Assembly (NCBI RefSeq): GCF_023078275.1
Contig: NC_062975.1
Location: forward strand, 6,237,141 to 6,301,140
Direction of reading: 5' to 3'
Source: Leguminivora glycinivorella
Taxonomy: Eukaryota > Arthropoda > Insecta > Lepidoptera > Tortricidae
DNA length: 64,000 nucleotides
Shown here: positions 41,392-52,265 of the stretch, piece by piece
How positions within the stretch are numbered: position 1 is the stretch's first letter
Layout of the letters: each line of letters begins with the position of its first letter
Notes under the pieces: model-generated
What the model saw: the letters and a program-made list of their open reading frames with translations, nothing else
Databases searched by the model: none
Told to the model about the DNA's origin: nothing
Translations under genes and position numbers: made by a program

Positions 41392-41526
41392 AAACTCTGT
41401 CAAACAAGTCTGTCAGTAAATAAGAACAAAGAAAACTATATGCATCCTTTTCTTTAGGGTGCTAGAGAAAAGGATACCTATAGTTTTCTTAGTTCTTATT
41501 TACTTACAACTTGTTTGACAGAGTAT
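41392..41526. mobile_element. Palindromic MITE (ACTCTGTCAAACAAGT)
   Basis: ACTCTGTCAAACAAGTCTGT and ACAACTTGTTTGACAGAGT ends; AAATAAGAACAAAGAAAACT arms; tip near TTTAGGGTGCTAG. Confidence 0.7.
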
Positions 41527-42774
41527 AAGTACCAAGGATTATTTATTGTATACGATTTACATACTTCATTCTAAGAATCGTAACTCGATTTTTAGCACCA
41601 CCTATTAAATACTATAACTACACTGATGTGGCCAACATTTTTTTTTTTTTCAAAATGTGTATTGACGTGATATCATGATTTTAAAATAAAGAAATATCGA
41701 TACCTCTGGGTTCAATTGGCGTAAAGGACATTTCGGCGAAAATGAGTTATATATACAGTTTTGTTCAGAATTTCAAGCGCTATCGATCTGTGTAGTTAAA
41801 ATTTCGATATCTCTTAAAAAGTTGCCTTTACGACCAAGATTTTCTACTATGGACTTGCAAAAATAGCTTTTCTGAAGGGGCGTAAATATCAAGTCATTAA
41901 TTATAAATTATTATTTATGTCGTAAAGGAAATCTACAAATAAAAATATAGTCGTAAGTCACCTTGATATATATTGTTGCCCTTTAAGCCCTTACTTTTTA
42001 AGGATCACTTTCTATAGTAACGTGGTAAAGTTGGGCGTAAAGGACAAGTTTTTTGTTCTTCGTCCTTTACGACCAGCACTAAAAATATTTTATCCGCAAC
42101 TGTAATCGATATCATTGGGTTCAATTGTCGTAAAGGACATATAATGCAGGTTTCCAAGAGAAAGATAAACCCACTTTTTTGTTTTTTTGACCTATATTTG
42201 TGACGTGTATAAGAAAAATATGCAGATTACGAGTATCTTTAACCTAGTGTAACAGCCGTAGTGATAAACTAAACGATTTAGAAGATAGATGGTTGTAAAG
42301 GACACGTCAAAAGCTATTAACGTCCTTTACACCCATGATTTGATAGGGTCGTAAATGACGGTCTTAGATGATTTTTATACAAAACCGGGGCGTAATTGTA
42401 ACCAAAATGGTACAAATGTTGTGCTAAGTTTACAATTAAAAACTGGAAAAATGTGTCAAAACGTACTTAATATGGCATAGATAAACATTAGTTTAATGCA
42501 GTGTATTATTTATCTAAGCTATCTTAGAAACAAAAAAGAACAAGACTATTTTATATCCAGTTTTGTAATAAAGAAACAATATTTGCTTAAAAACGATCTA
42601 GGTACTAATACTTTGGCAACAAGCTGAAAGTTATTTTTTTAGTATTCGCCGCTGTTGAATAGTCAGTAGATTACGCATTCAGCCTTTAGTTCTAGCAGGG
42701 AAACGCTTTCGTTGTATTATTATTATACTGCGACGAGATGTAGGTAATTAAAAAAAAAACACTATGGTAATCAG

Positions 42775-42915
42775 GGTACGTACCCACAACGTATGCACAA
42801 ACGCTCACGATAATATCTAAGTATTTCGTAGCTATATATCTTTATCGCTCTTGCGTATTGCACCAGACTGCATTTTTGTCGGCGTCTGGCGTCGACGATT
42901 GCCATTCAGCTACGC
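42775..42915 (+). mobile_element. Degenerate MITE M4 inside the 41698 element
   Basis: CAGGGTACGTACCCACAACG, ACAAACGCTCACGATAATAT, ATCTTTATCGCTCTTGCGTA and TTGCCATTCAGCTACG. Confidence 0.55.
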
Positions 42916-43867
42916 CGCCAGTAAACTTTAACAGTAGACTATAATAACATTTAGTGCGACAATAACAGGTGCGTTTCGCTAGCGAATGAGCGTTAGCGTT
43001 TGGTGACTTGGCTATGTAATGTACCCACAGGTACTTAAAGCATTGACTATAATATTTCTAGGATTGAACTCATAATTAAGATTATTCTTATTTAACAGGT
43101 TAAAGACTAAATAACAATCTTCTGTTTCAAAATTATCAAAAATATGAATCAACATAGTAGGTAGTCTTGACTACAGTTACTATTATTTATTAGTTGGTCA
43201 CAGTTTGTATACGCATCCTAACTTGCGTTTATAAATTGGTACTTAACTCTTAGTTATTCTTAGAACTTCTTTCTACTTTAGACTTAAAATTACTGTCGTA
43301 TTAATATAGTCTACTACTATTCACAGTTGCTGATTAAAGTTTACGTGATTACCATTAGTGTTTTTATATTTACTTAAACTACGAAAGCGTTTCCCTGCTA
43401 GAATTAAATACTGAATGCGTAACTTATTGAGAGTTGAGACAGCGGCGAGTACTAAAATAATAACTTTCCAAAATACTAGATAGTTTTTAAGCAAATGTTG
43501 TTTCTTTATTGCAAAACTGGGTATAAAATAGTCTTGTTCTTTGTCTTTGCTAAATATTTTAGATAAATATACACAGTAACACTATTGTGGCTATTCTATG
43601 GCATATTAACTACGTTTTGATACATTTTTCAAGTTTTTCAATTGTAAACTAAGCTAAAAACAGTTGCCATTTGTACCATTCCGGTTACATTTACACCCCG
43701 AATTTGTATAAAAATCATCTAAGACCGTCATTTACGACCATATCAACTCTAATTACGTTCATAGCATTTTGACATGTCCTTTACAACCATCTAACTTCTA
43801 AACCGTTTAGTTTATCACTACAGGTGCTACACTAGGTTAAGGATACTAAAAATCTACATATTTTTCT

Positions 43868-44218
43868 AAAGGGTGGGGCCTGTAACAAAAGCAAAAAATT
43901 AAACTGTAGGCTATACTCCTTAAACTGACCAACATTTTTTCAGTGACTTTTAAAAATTATGAAGTCTTTAAATTTTCAATTTTTCATACAAAATAAATAT
44001 TAGCTTCAATGTACGCCATTATTGTTGTCATTGACGTTGTCTGTCACACTTTAGACTTAACAGAATTCGCAATACATTACCTCTTAGAAAAAACTTTCAA
44101 GGGTGATAAAAATCAAAATACAAGTTATTTTTAAAAGTCGCTGAACAAATGTTGATCAGTATAAGGAGAATAGCCTACAGTTTAATTTTTTGCTTTTGTT
44201 ACAGGCCCCACTCTGTAT
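43868..44218 (-). mobile_element. MITE M3, copy 3, nested in the 41698 element
   Basis: GGGTGGGGCCTGTAACAAAA to TTGTTACAGGCCCCACTCTG. The core is in the opposite orientation to copies 1 and 2. Confidence 0.78.
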
Positions 44219-44520
44219 ATACGTCACAAATATAGGTCAAAAAACAAAAAAGATATAAGCATTTTTCTAAAAAAAAGTTGTTTTTTGCTTCTCCTGAAAA
44301 CCTGCATTTTGTCCTTTACGCCAATTGAACCCAAAGGTATCGATATGTCATTTGTTCTTGTAAAAGATGAAAACACGCAAAAATATTTGGGGAAAATATG
44401 ATTTTAGCCACTTCCAGGCTGCGAAACATAGCCATCTAATTTTAAGCCTAAAAAGCCCATACATTTCAGGGGTACGCTTTTTTGTATGGGCTTTGTCAGT
44501 CCCGTATAGACCTAATAATG

Positions 44521-45224
44521 ATATTAATTTGCCTAGCGAGTCTCCTATTCGACGACATTTGTCAACCAATTCGCATGAATTTTTTTTTGAGTAGATTCGA
44601 TTGGTTAATCATTATTTTGACATTTTAGATTACGGCAATTGATGGTACCTACCTAATGTTTCAAAGTATCGGAACTACAAGGGTTCCTGAGATTTCCTTC
44701 TCACAGTGCTCTTATAGCTTGGCAAAAAAAAGAGTAGAAAAAATAGGGGCGCCACCGTCTATGTAAACTGTTTTGCATGTGGCGACTATTGAGACACTTT
44801 TTGAGCAGACGAGCCACCTGATGGGAAGCATTCGCCGCCAATGGACATAAGCAATATCAGAGCAGCCACTTATGCGTTGCCGACCTTAGAGAACCCTATA
44901 AATACCTGCTCCTTGAAGAACCCCTAATCATAACTTTTGAATGAGAACAGTGATTGCTATGGTAACAAAAATTTTGCTACATTTCTACTCTTTTTTCCAA
45001 GCTGTGAGAAGTTCAGATCTCTAACATAAAATCATCTGCAGTGATGCGTAGTGAGTATTGTAAGGGTTACTTTTCCGTCTAGTGTTACACATATCGGATC
45101 CAGCTTTCTAGAGAAAACCGACCGCTTGTGCAACCGCCGGAAGACAAAAGTAGCGACAGCACCACATTTGCATTCAATCGAGTAGCTTCAAGAATTTAAG
45201 ATTCTAACCGGTCAATAAAATATA
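44521..45224. other. No gene; SINE fragment at 44800-44900
   Basis: GACGAGCCACCTGATGGGAA, GCAGCCACTTATGCGTTGCC match the general form of a frequent lepidopteran repeat end (GACGAGCCxCCTGATGG...GCGTTGCCGACC). Confidence 0.45.
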
Positions 45225-45500
45225 CTAGACCAAGAACGATTTAATACTGGATTGACAAAGCCTATACAAAAAAACCTACCCCTGAAATGTATGGGCCTTT
45301 TAGACAAAACTATATGGCGCTGTTTCGCACACTGAAAGTGGCCAAAATCATATTTTCCCCAAATATTTTTGCGTGATATCACGTCAATACACATTTTGAC
45401 AAAAAAAATATACGCATCATCAGTGTAGTTTTAATAGGTGGCGCTAAACAATCGAGGTACAATTCTTAGTAAAAATATGTCAATCCTTTATATATAATCC
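45225..45500 (+). repeat. Repeat R, copy 4 with internal deletion
   Basis: AAGAACGATTTAATACTGGA, CTACCCCTGAAATGTATGGG, AGTGGCCAAAATCATA then directly GTGATATCACGTCAATACAC, TAGGTGGCGCTAAACAATCG. About 120 bp of the centre are missing relative to 7345-7755. Confidence 0.65.
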
Positions 45501-45522
45501 TTGACTAGACAGAGTAAAATAA

Positions 45523-46360
45523 ATCGTCACTACTTTTAAAAAAACTTGTATCTTCGTCTGTCAATGAAAAGAAAATTGTAGTAAGTATACACCGTGTTTC
45601 ACTTAACACTAAAAACCTGAAAACAGTTTGTTCAGAATCGAGAGTAGAATCGATTGAGCTATATCTTGATGGGGGTAATATTTTTATTTAAATTAGTATT
45701 ATTAATTATTTTTTACGTGCCCCTTCTATTGTACTCGTAATACAACATTGTGTATATCGCATTGCTAAGAGGTTGTTTACCTTTTTTCAGTATTTAGGGG
45801 TATTAATACTGGCCGGTTACTTGGACTATTATTTTTTCCGCTACTAGTTTGACGTTGTTTGTCAGTTTAATTTTAATGTTTATCATAAGTCATAACAAAT
45901 TGAACTCGTACCTAATTACAACCTTGTCATTTTGAATATTGAGTTTATTTGCTTACTGCGATTACCTGTCCAATTTGAAGTTTACTGTGACAAAGCTTTA
46001 AAGTGTTTTACAGTGACATCTTAGCTGTCTATTGGTAAACCTTATGTCGTTGCAGTAACGTACACAAATAAATAGTGTTATGGTTTATGATGGTAGTTAG
46101 CAATTACTTTATTGAGTGTAGAGCTAAAAGTCAAGTAGAGCTGAACAGAAAATTAAAAATTCAATAAAAAAAAAAGTAACGATCAGATTAAAAGATGAAT
46201 ACTCTAGATGAGTTTAAAAAAATAAAAATCAGTTGGGGTGTCTGAGGTTTTGAGTGATACCGGAAACACCGTGTATATGGAATGCATATAGACTTACTGC
46301 GTTTTAACTTTGAGGAACAGCATGAGATACGAGATTTTTTAAAAGTAGTGACGAAATATA
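45523..46360 (+). mobile_element. MITE M2, third copy, split by a TA-flanked element
   Basis: 45523-45589 and 46274-46360 join to match 40508-40672. Confidence 0.75.
45590..46273. mobile_element. 684-bp element with CACCGTGTTTC ends and TA duplication
   Basis: Ends CACCGTGTTTCACTTAACAC and GGAAACACCGTG, TA on each side (45588-45589 and 46274-46275), the target form of Tc1/mariner elements. Compared with the empty site in 40508-40672 the junction is exact. The interior is AT-rich and non-coding. Confidence 0.75.
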
Positions 46361-46399
46361 TAATGGAATAAGTCAGGCAGAATAGACAGACTAAAGATG

Positions 46400-46620
46400 G
46401 TCATATCTAAATTAATAAGCACCGTTGACGTAACTGGCGATTTGCTAGCACAACAATATCAACATTGCGATACAGTGAGGAAATTCCGCCACGCCAGCAA
46501 CAGCATCCGTGGTACAATGCCTCAAGAGTCTATTAGTGTCTATTTTAAAATTAAGCTAGCTATTTTAAGTTGTATGCTTAGTCTTAGTTGTAATATGTAG
46601 GTTCAATTTCTCACGTGAAG
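46400..46620 (+). pseudogene. Decayed LINE C-terminal tail
   Basis: STVDVTGD, then a degraded region that still ends RGTMPQESIS, parallel to DVTGD...GTMPQ at 49505-49650. TTAAGTTGTATGCTTAGTCT follows, like the 3' UTR of that copy. Confidence 0.55.
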
Positions 46621-47334
46621 ACATGGTTGTCGTTAAATATTAATAATTATGTAACAAAGAAAGAAACGTATGTTTGAGTAAACTATTAGGTAGGTAGTCA
46701 ATGTTATCTAAATAAAGCAAAGCTTTCCGATACCTATTCGGTCAAACCACCGGACTACATATAATAAAGGTATTGAAAGAATGAGACAATAGTATATTAC
46801 ACTTCTCGCACTAATGCGTAAAAACAACACCATCTGTACTGAAAAAAATAAACTATATGCATATGTAAATCACGCGTCGCCCTCTACAGAAATTCTCCGT
46901 AAAACTTGCCTCAGTTTTCTCCCGACGCTACTTCGCGATTCACAGCATTGTTTCATTTGACGACAGATTTATATGTAACCCTCACGCCCTCAGATCACAA
47001 CGCTGATGTCTAATTAAAGCCGACTAATGGGCCCGCCCTGTAATTAATAGCTACTGTTAGATAACAATTATTTAAGAGTTAGCATTTAGACAAGATAATA
47101 TCATAGATTTAGAATTATTAAACTAGATTGTGTAGTTAGGTCAAAATGTGTGTCCACATGAGAGGTCATTGTTTGGGCTGGTGTCCCTCTCGCACTTACT
47201 GACAATGTCAACATTATTCAGTGACGTCATCACTGTCATACATTGGGGATACCAGTCAATTTTCATAGTTACTACCATATCTTACTAATACCCATTTGAA
47301 CGTATTTTTTAATTATAATCTTTGATTTATTGGC
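46621..47334. other. No gene; partial MITE at 46795-46860
   Basis: ACTTCTCGCACTAATGCGTA with CATCTGTACTGAAAAA resembles an end of the GTGCGTAAAA MITE (16437-16640). Otherwise unassigned. Confidence 0.4.
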
Positions 47335-47735
47335 ATCAAAGTAATGACTGAGCATAAAATCAAATGAGGTGAAATGGTATTGGGTCGAATTCAGATTGCG
47401 TAGAATTGCGAATAGGAAAAAACTATACTGTACACAAATAATGACTGTGCACAATAGCGCATGAGGCGATATACCTATTGTGTGGAACTTAGGTTGTGCA
47501 GAATTGCGAACAGGAAGAATCGCTACTCTACACAAATAATGACTGCACACAATAGCGCATGAGGTCAAGAACTATTGTGTGCAATTCAGAATGTGCAGAA
47601 TTGTGAACAGGAAGAATCGCCACTGTACACAAGTAATAACTGTGCGCAATACAAATGAGGTGAAATATGTACTAATTGCGTAGAATTCAGATTGTCCAGA
47701 ATTGCGAATAGGAAAAAGTGACATTGGCAAGAACG
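47335..47735 (+). repeat. Four diverged tandem units of about 98 bp
   Basis: AGAATTGCGAATAGG / AGAATTGCGAACAGG / AGAATTGTGAACAGG / AGAATTGCGAATAGG at 47402, 47500, 47597 and 47698, interleaved with TACACAAATAATGACTG and CACAATAGCGCATGAGG. Units differ at about a tenth or more of positions, so the array is old. Confidence 0.75.
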
Positions 47736-48777
47736 TCGCATAATCCATAAAATGGATATGGGATGGAATGGGGATTATTTACCAAATAAATGTGTCTACT
47801 ATTGGCATTGGCACCGGTGGTGCCGATTGTCAAAAATACATGTCATATCCCAGCCCGTCGTCACTCCATAGTATGATAATATCATCAAGCAATGATTCCC
47901 AACATTACGACACAAAAAAAATGCTATCAAATCAAAATGACATCTATTATTAATAGTACTAAAGTCCATTATACATATTTTGGTAGCAAAAATACATAGA
48001 TAATAGAGTTTCATATTTCCTTAGTCTATGGCCTGACCTACGTGTTTTTTTTTTTCAAAACGTCAAGTCGTCAACGTCAAATCTGTCGTTTTGAATTTTG
48101 TAAGTTAAGTAAATAATAAAATAACTAAAGTTATTATTGAAATTTCGGTCAAACCAATAAGAAAGTGTGAAATTTGTGATGGTGGCTTGTTTTTGCCTAG
48201 CTTTGCACTGGATATATGCAGGTCGGTAACTAGTATTTTATTATATTTTCGTTTCGAGTTGCTAACAATTACCTACTCATTTAATCAATTTAAAGTAGTA
48301 CTTATCATGTACAGTCTACGATTTAAGCGAAAACATTCTGTAAATAAGTTTTTTCGTAAACAAACAAATAACCTAAAATATCAATAGAGTGTGGCCAACT
48401 TATCGATAATCTCTTTATTTCAGATGACGATTAATTATGGGTAATTTTAACAGGTAACGAAGAATCGGCATATTTATCCATCTCCTGTATGAAGATAATG
48501 TTGGGCAAAGGTTTTCAAGGCTTTTTGCAGTAAATATTAACTTTCCCTGGTAAACATGCAAGAAACACGAAGATTGAAGCAACAAATACTGGCTTATAAC
48601 AAAACTCTTAATTAGGAGGCAGTGCCAAATATGAACGTCAGGCACAGTAAATCATAGGAATTTTCTGCAAACGCCTCAAAATTAGTTCAACTGAGAAGTG
48701 CTGTAAACTAGTTGAAAAATTACTTCATGTAAAAGAAAAGTGATAGTATATTTTACTTTTGTTTTATTCATTTTATA
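47736..48777. other. No recognisable gene
   Basis: AT-rich. A short frame at 48179 (MVACFCLALHWIYA) is hydrophobic and signal-like but lacks a good donor. No repeat relations found. Confidence 0.25.
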
Positions 48778-48922
48778 CAGGGGCGTATTAAAGGCGGCAG
48801 GCTCTTTTTAGAATAGCGAAGCAGCGTTTTTTCTTAAATGTCATACTTTATCGTCACTTAACGGGGCGGTAATCCTGACTGGCTCAGGATGCCAACGCCA
48901 AATCCTTGAAATACGCCTCTGA
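48778..48922. mobile_element. Probable MITE (CAGGGGCGTATTAAAGG ends)
   Basis: CAGGGGCGTATTAAAGG and CCTTGAAATACGCCTCTG are imperfect complements of hAT-like form. I see no clear 8-bp duplication. Confidence 0.45.
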
Positions 48923-49500
48923 CAGCCATCCTAGACATTTTTTTAAATATATGTATAAATACTATAAATTTACTGTTAAGTCGCCATAATGCAAAATATC
49001 GCAAATTTATCGATATCGATAAATATTAGGGACTGGGTTGGTCGAGCCCTAGCGATTTTTTCTTTGTGTTGGTAGCAGTGACATGACCTCACGACCGTCG
49101 AAAAAACGCCTGCATAAATCGGTTCGAGGGTTGTTCGAGAGTGCCGACTCTTAAAACGTAGTGATTCAATGCTCTTTGTCATATCCTATGAAAAAGTCCA
49201 ACATTTTTAGGCACTCTTTATTATACTGTGATCTAATTTAAAACTTGTAAAAGCCCACAAAACGAGGGCAGCACGAGTCGTACACATTTCGAGTATTTTT
49301 TAAAGAGTGGTACTTTCTATGTGACCAATAATTAAAATGTAGCAACATCGTAGTGCCATAGCGTAGTCCCACACATAAAAGCGAAGCACTACATGTAGTG
49401 TGAAAAGATTTGCCTTCGTATTGTTACGGAAACGTTACGAACGTGTCATGCTATTTCAGTCACTCTCAGTCTGAGACTCTCAGTACAAGATGTATTGAAC
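48923..49500. other. No recognisable gene
   Basis: Contains CGATATCGATAAATATTAGG and GGCAGCACGAGTCGTACAC but nothing assignable. Confidence 0.25.
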
Positions 49501-49504
49501 TAGT

Positions 49505-49700
49505 ATGACAAAGCGTCTGGTTGAGGTAACTGGTGACCGAAGAGCTGGCGACTTCCTCGCTCAACGTATCAGCATTGCGATACAGCGAGGAAATGTCGCC
49601 AGTATCCTTGGTACAATGCCTCAAGGGCCTATTTTAGACATTAGCTAGCTTTTAAGTTTAGTCTTTGTTTCTTACATAATTATGTAAATATGTTCATGTA
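49505..49700 (+). pseudogene. LINE C-terminal tail, best-preserved copy
   Basis: KRLVEVTGDRRAGDFL, AQRISIAIQRGNVASI, LGTMPQGPILDIS then TAG at 49648-49650, followed by a short 3' UTR ending AATAAAG at 49701. Only the last 45 codons remain, typical of 5'-truncated LINE insertion. Confidence 0.65.
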
Positions 49701-49814
49701 AATAAAGAATTGTATGACAAATACGAATCACGTTTCCGGAAAAATACGAATAAACCCTTTTCGTACCTACTATACGAGTATCTGTACAATCTTGCCACTT
49801 TTTAATTTCTACTC

Positions 49815-49832
49815 TTTTTAACCCCCGACGCT

Positions 49833-49866
<34 letters not shown>

Positions 49867-50045
49867 CTGTCTGTGGCATCGTAGCTCCCAAATGGATGAA
49901 CCGGTTAGATTTAGTTTTTTTGTTTGAAAGCTGAGTTAGTCGGGAGTGTTCTTAGCCATGTTAAAAAAAAATCGGTCCACCATGTCGCGGTCGGGGGTTT
50001 TTTCAAAATTTCAATTTTGCGGTTAGGTTAGTTAGAGGGTCATCC
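49815..50045 (+). repeat. AACCCCCGAC + (CTGT)n repeat, copy 3
   Basis: AACCCCCGACGCTGTCTGTC with seven CTGT units, GTGGCATCGTAGCTCCCAAA, GTTTGAAAGCTGAGTTAGTC. Same family as 27655-27990. Confidence 0.65.
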
Positions 50046-50514
50046 ACAAAAAAGCGTTGCAATTTAATTGCTTCGTTGATAAAATTACTTCTATCTCACC
50101 TAACTAAATAAACTGATTCACTTTTTAAGTATCTGTTATATTTATGTAATTGTATGCCTAGCCAGGCATTTCATTTTCAAATAATTTAAATTACTCTTAA
50201 TAGTTGTCTATCTGCTAATTAATTGTAAACAGAAACGTATATGGAAATTGGAAACTAAAACTTGCGGAAGCATTGCTGGTATCGGTGGTAGATACGGATT
50301 TCCTTACACTCTCGTTGAAAACATTACGTTCACAATTAAATACAAAATATTTAATCTAACTAGGTATAGGTACTTATTAGAAAATTTAATTGCAAAATAT
50401 AGATATAGTCAAATGATTGGCCGCTACACTACAATTGGGTTGTTTTATGCGATAGACACACGTGAGCAGGGAATGTGTGCAAAATGTCACAATGATTATG
50501 TGAAAATTACTTAC

Positions 50515-50720
50515 GTAAGATACAGCGGGGCAAATTTCGACTGGAGGGCCTTTGTATGATATGATGTTGAGTTCTACATGTATCCACTGAACATGCCTAC
50601 CATATATAACCGGTGCACACAATATTTATTATTTAATAATGAAAACATTGTAAAATATGGAAAACATGGACCAGTTACATTTGGCCCCCAGTCGAGATTT
50701 TGCCCCGCTGTACCTTACAA
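50515..50720. mobile_element. MITE (TACAGCGGGGCAAA...CTGGAGGGCC ends)
   Basis: GTAAGATACAGCGGGGCAAA, TTTCGACTGGAGGGCC and GGCCCCCAGTCGAGATTTTG, CCCCGCTGTACCTTAC are complements. A left-arm fragment lies at 36079-36115. The 103-codon frame that ends here is a by-product. Confidence 0.7.
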
Positions 50721-51400
50721 GTTTTTTCGCGCAATTTGACAGAGTTACCTATAGATACCATATTAAGTTGACAGGGATTTTAATAATAATGTCATTTTCA
50801 TTAACGCTATCGAGTTAAGATTAAAACCTCATGGTAACCACACAGTTAATTAATTTATTACACCGGATTCACAATGAGTTTTTTTTCTATATTATTATAA
50901 TAGCAGATCAATCAACGCAATCTCGGTCCGATTCTGCTATTACTCAGTACGCGAGTGAAACAATACAGATCTACTGATAATGCTAACCCGCTTCTTAACC
51001 GTGTTAAACTTCCTTTGAGCTCATTAACTTGCTACATCTTATTACAATGGTTCAGAGTCCACAGTCTATTACTTAATTAATCAGTTAGAAACAATTGGTA
51101 TTATAATATTTATATAATAGGCTTTCTAAGTGGTTTATTTAAGGTACTTGCAACTTTTTTATCATTATGTCATAAGTTTATTAAGTAGTTATACAAATCT
51201 TTGTCTTATCTCTACCATAGGTAACTAACTAATCATAAGGCCATTGAAATTTAAAAATAATCCGAATCATTTGGAAAATAGGTAATGGTGATTTTTCATT
51301 CGTTCACCCGCCCAAACTAACGACTATTTTGAATGAGAGTATAGGATGAGATCGACGACACAAAGTCCATGAGAGGCTATCTATAATACACTAATAAATT
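50721..51400. other. No recognisable gene
   Basis: AT-rich; nothing assigned. Confidence 0.3.
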
Positions 51401-51640
51401 AGGTAATCGGCAGCCTTACGCCGTGTCTTGCGTGGGCGACGGTCGCGCGACCGTCGCCGTCGCGTCTCATCGCATCGTCTACTTCCATATCGATAAGGTT
51501 TGATTTCGTATGCGTCGCATCGCCGTCGCGCGACCATCGCGCGACCATCGCCCACGCAAGCCACGGCGTTAGCGTCATTTTGCGTTAAATATTCCAGTCG
51601 GCTGGATTTCGCACTCACGAATCTCTCGCCTCTGGACCTA
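51401..51640 (+). repeat. Repeat shared with 54145-54280, split by a MITE
   Basis: GTAATCGGCAGCC, then after the MITE at 51419-51568, CGTCATTTTGCG, ATTCCAGTCGGCTGG, TTCGCACTCACGAATCT. The other copy has GTAATCAGCGTC, GTCATTTAGCGTCATTCCAG, TCGGTTGGCATTCGCACTCG. Confidence 0.5.
51419..51568. mobile_element. GC-rich palindromic MITE with TTA duplication
   Basis: CGCCGTGTCTTGCGTGGGCG and CGCCCACGCAAGCCACGGCG ends; TTA at 51416-51418 and 51569-51571. The arms are iterated CGACGG/CGCGCGACC words. 150 bp; Harbinger-type by target. Confidence 0.78.
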
Positions 51641-52265
51641 TAAGGACTACTGGACTGGACTGGCCTATGAAGATGCCAAGATGGTTACTCGTTACATGGA
51701 TTTCTTACGAGTTGTCATTTAAGTCGTGGCCCCTCTGATACGTCCTTCAAGTTTAAAAAACAGTCCGCTCGGCGCACTCCGCGATTCTATCGCCGCGCTA
51801 CAAGTACATGCTGGCGGCCGCGAGTTCGCGGCCTAATCAGGGGTGGCGCGCGTTCTCACGAAACGCACGTTCGCACTTTCTATTGTTACTTTACGTCGCG
51901 AGTCTTTTTTAAGGTTCATACGCGATGTCCGCGTGTGGAATGGCTAATAAAACTTAGTTAAATGGAAATCATGAATAAAATACAATCTTACACAAATCTA
52001 CTATTGTAGTCCCACGGAAAAGTTCAATAGGGCTTGTGATGTTGGGACTTAAACAATAATATATAGATACTGTATATATACCTAGAAAGTACCTACCTAC
52101 CCAAGACTTGAATATAATATCTGAGTATTAATTCGTTTTAATCAATAGGCAACCCTATCTTCCGACGCTGCGCACGTGCGTGCGGCTCGTTTCTTTGTTA
52201 GATTTTGTAGACATTTAAAAAGGCGGCATTTCGTGAACATCAAAGCAGTGGGCCTTCTGTACTTG
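51641..52265. other. No gene; GC-richer segment 51770-51870
   Basis: CTGGCGGCCGCGAGTTCGCG GCC and neighbours raise GC content for about 100 bp, without a frame or repeat match. Confidence 0.3.

Larger units (their letters stand above)
41698..44341. mobile_element. Long inverted-repeat element with iterated GTAAAGGAC words
   Basis: Ends CGATACCTCTGGGTTCAATT and AATTGAACCCAAAGGTATCG, flanked by ATAT on each side. GGCGTAAAGGACA and its complement TGTCCTTTACGCC are scattered through both arms (41720, 41825, 41930, 42031, 42060, 42129, 42293, 42322 and, on the other side, 43727, 43780, 44311). Long imperfect arms pair 42130-42640 with 43380-43850. MITE M3 is nested at 43868-44218 and an M4-like piece at 42775-42915. 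No coding frame. Confidence 0.7.
41540..44520 (-). repeat. Repeat R, inverted copy split by a 2.65-kb element
   Basis: 41540-41697 (to AAAATAAAGAAATAT) and 44342-44520 (from ATATGTCATTTGTTCTTG to GACTGACAAAGCCC reversed) join to give the order seen at 7345-7755. The insertion point is inside GACATATTTC, with ATAT present on both sides. Confidence 0.7.

Noticed and set aside
50248..50559. 103-codon frame starting METKTCGSIAGIGG
   Set aside because: The last 15 codons are the left arm of the 50515 MITE and no domain is recognisable upstream.
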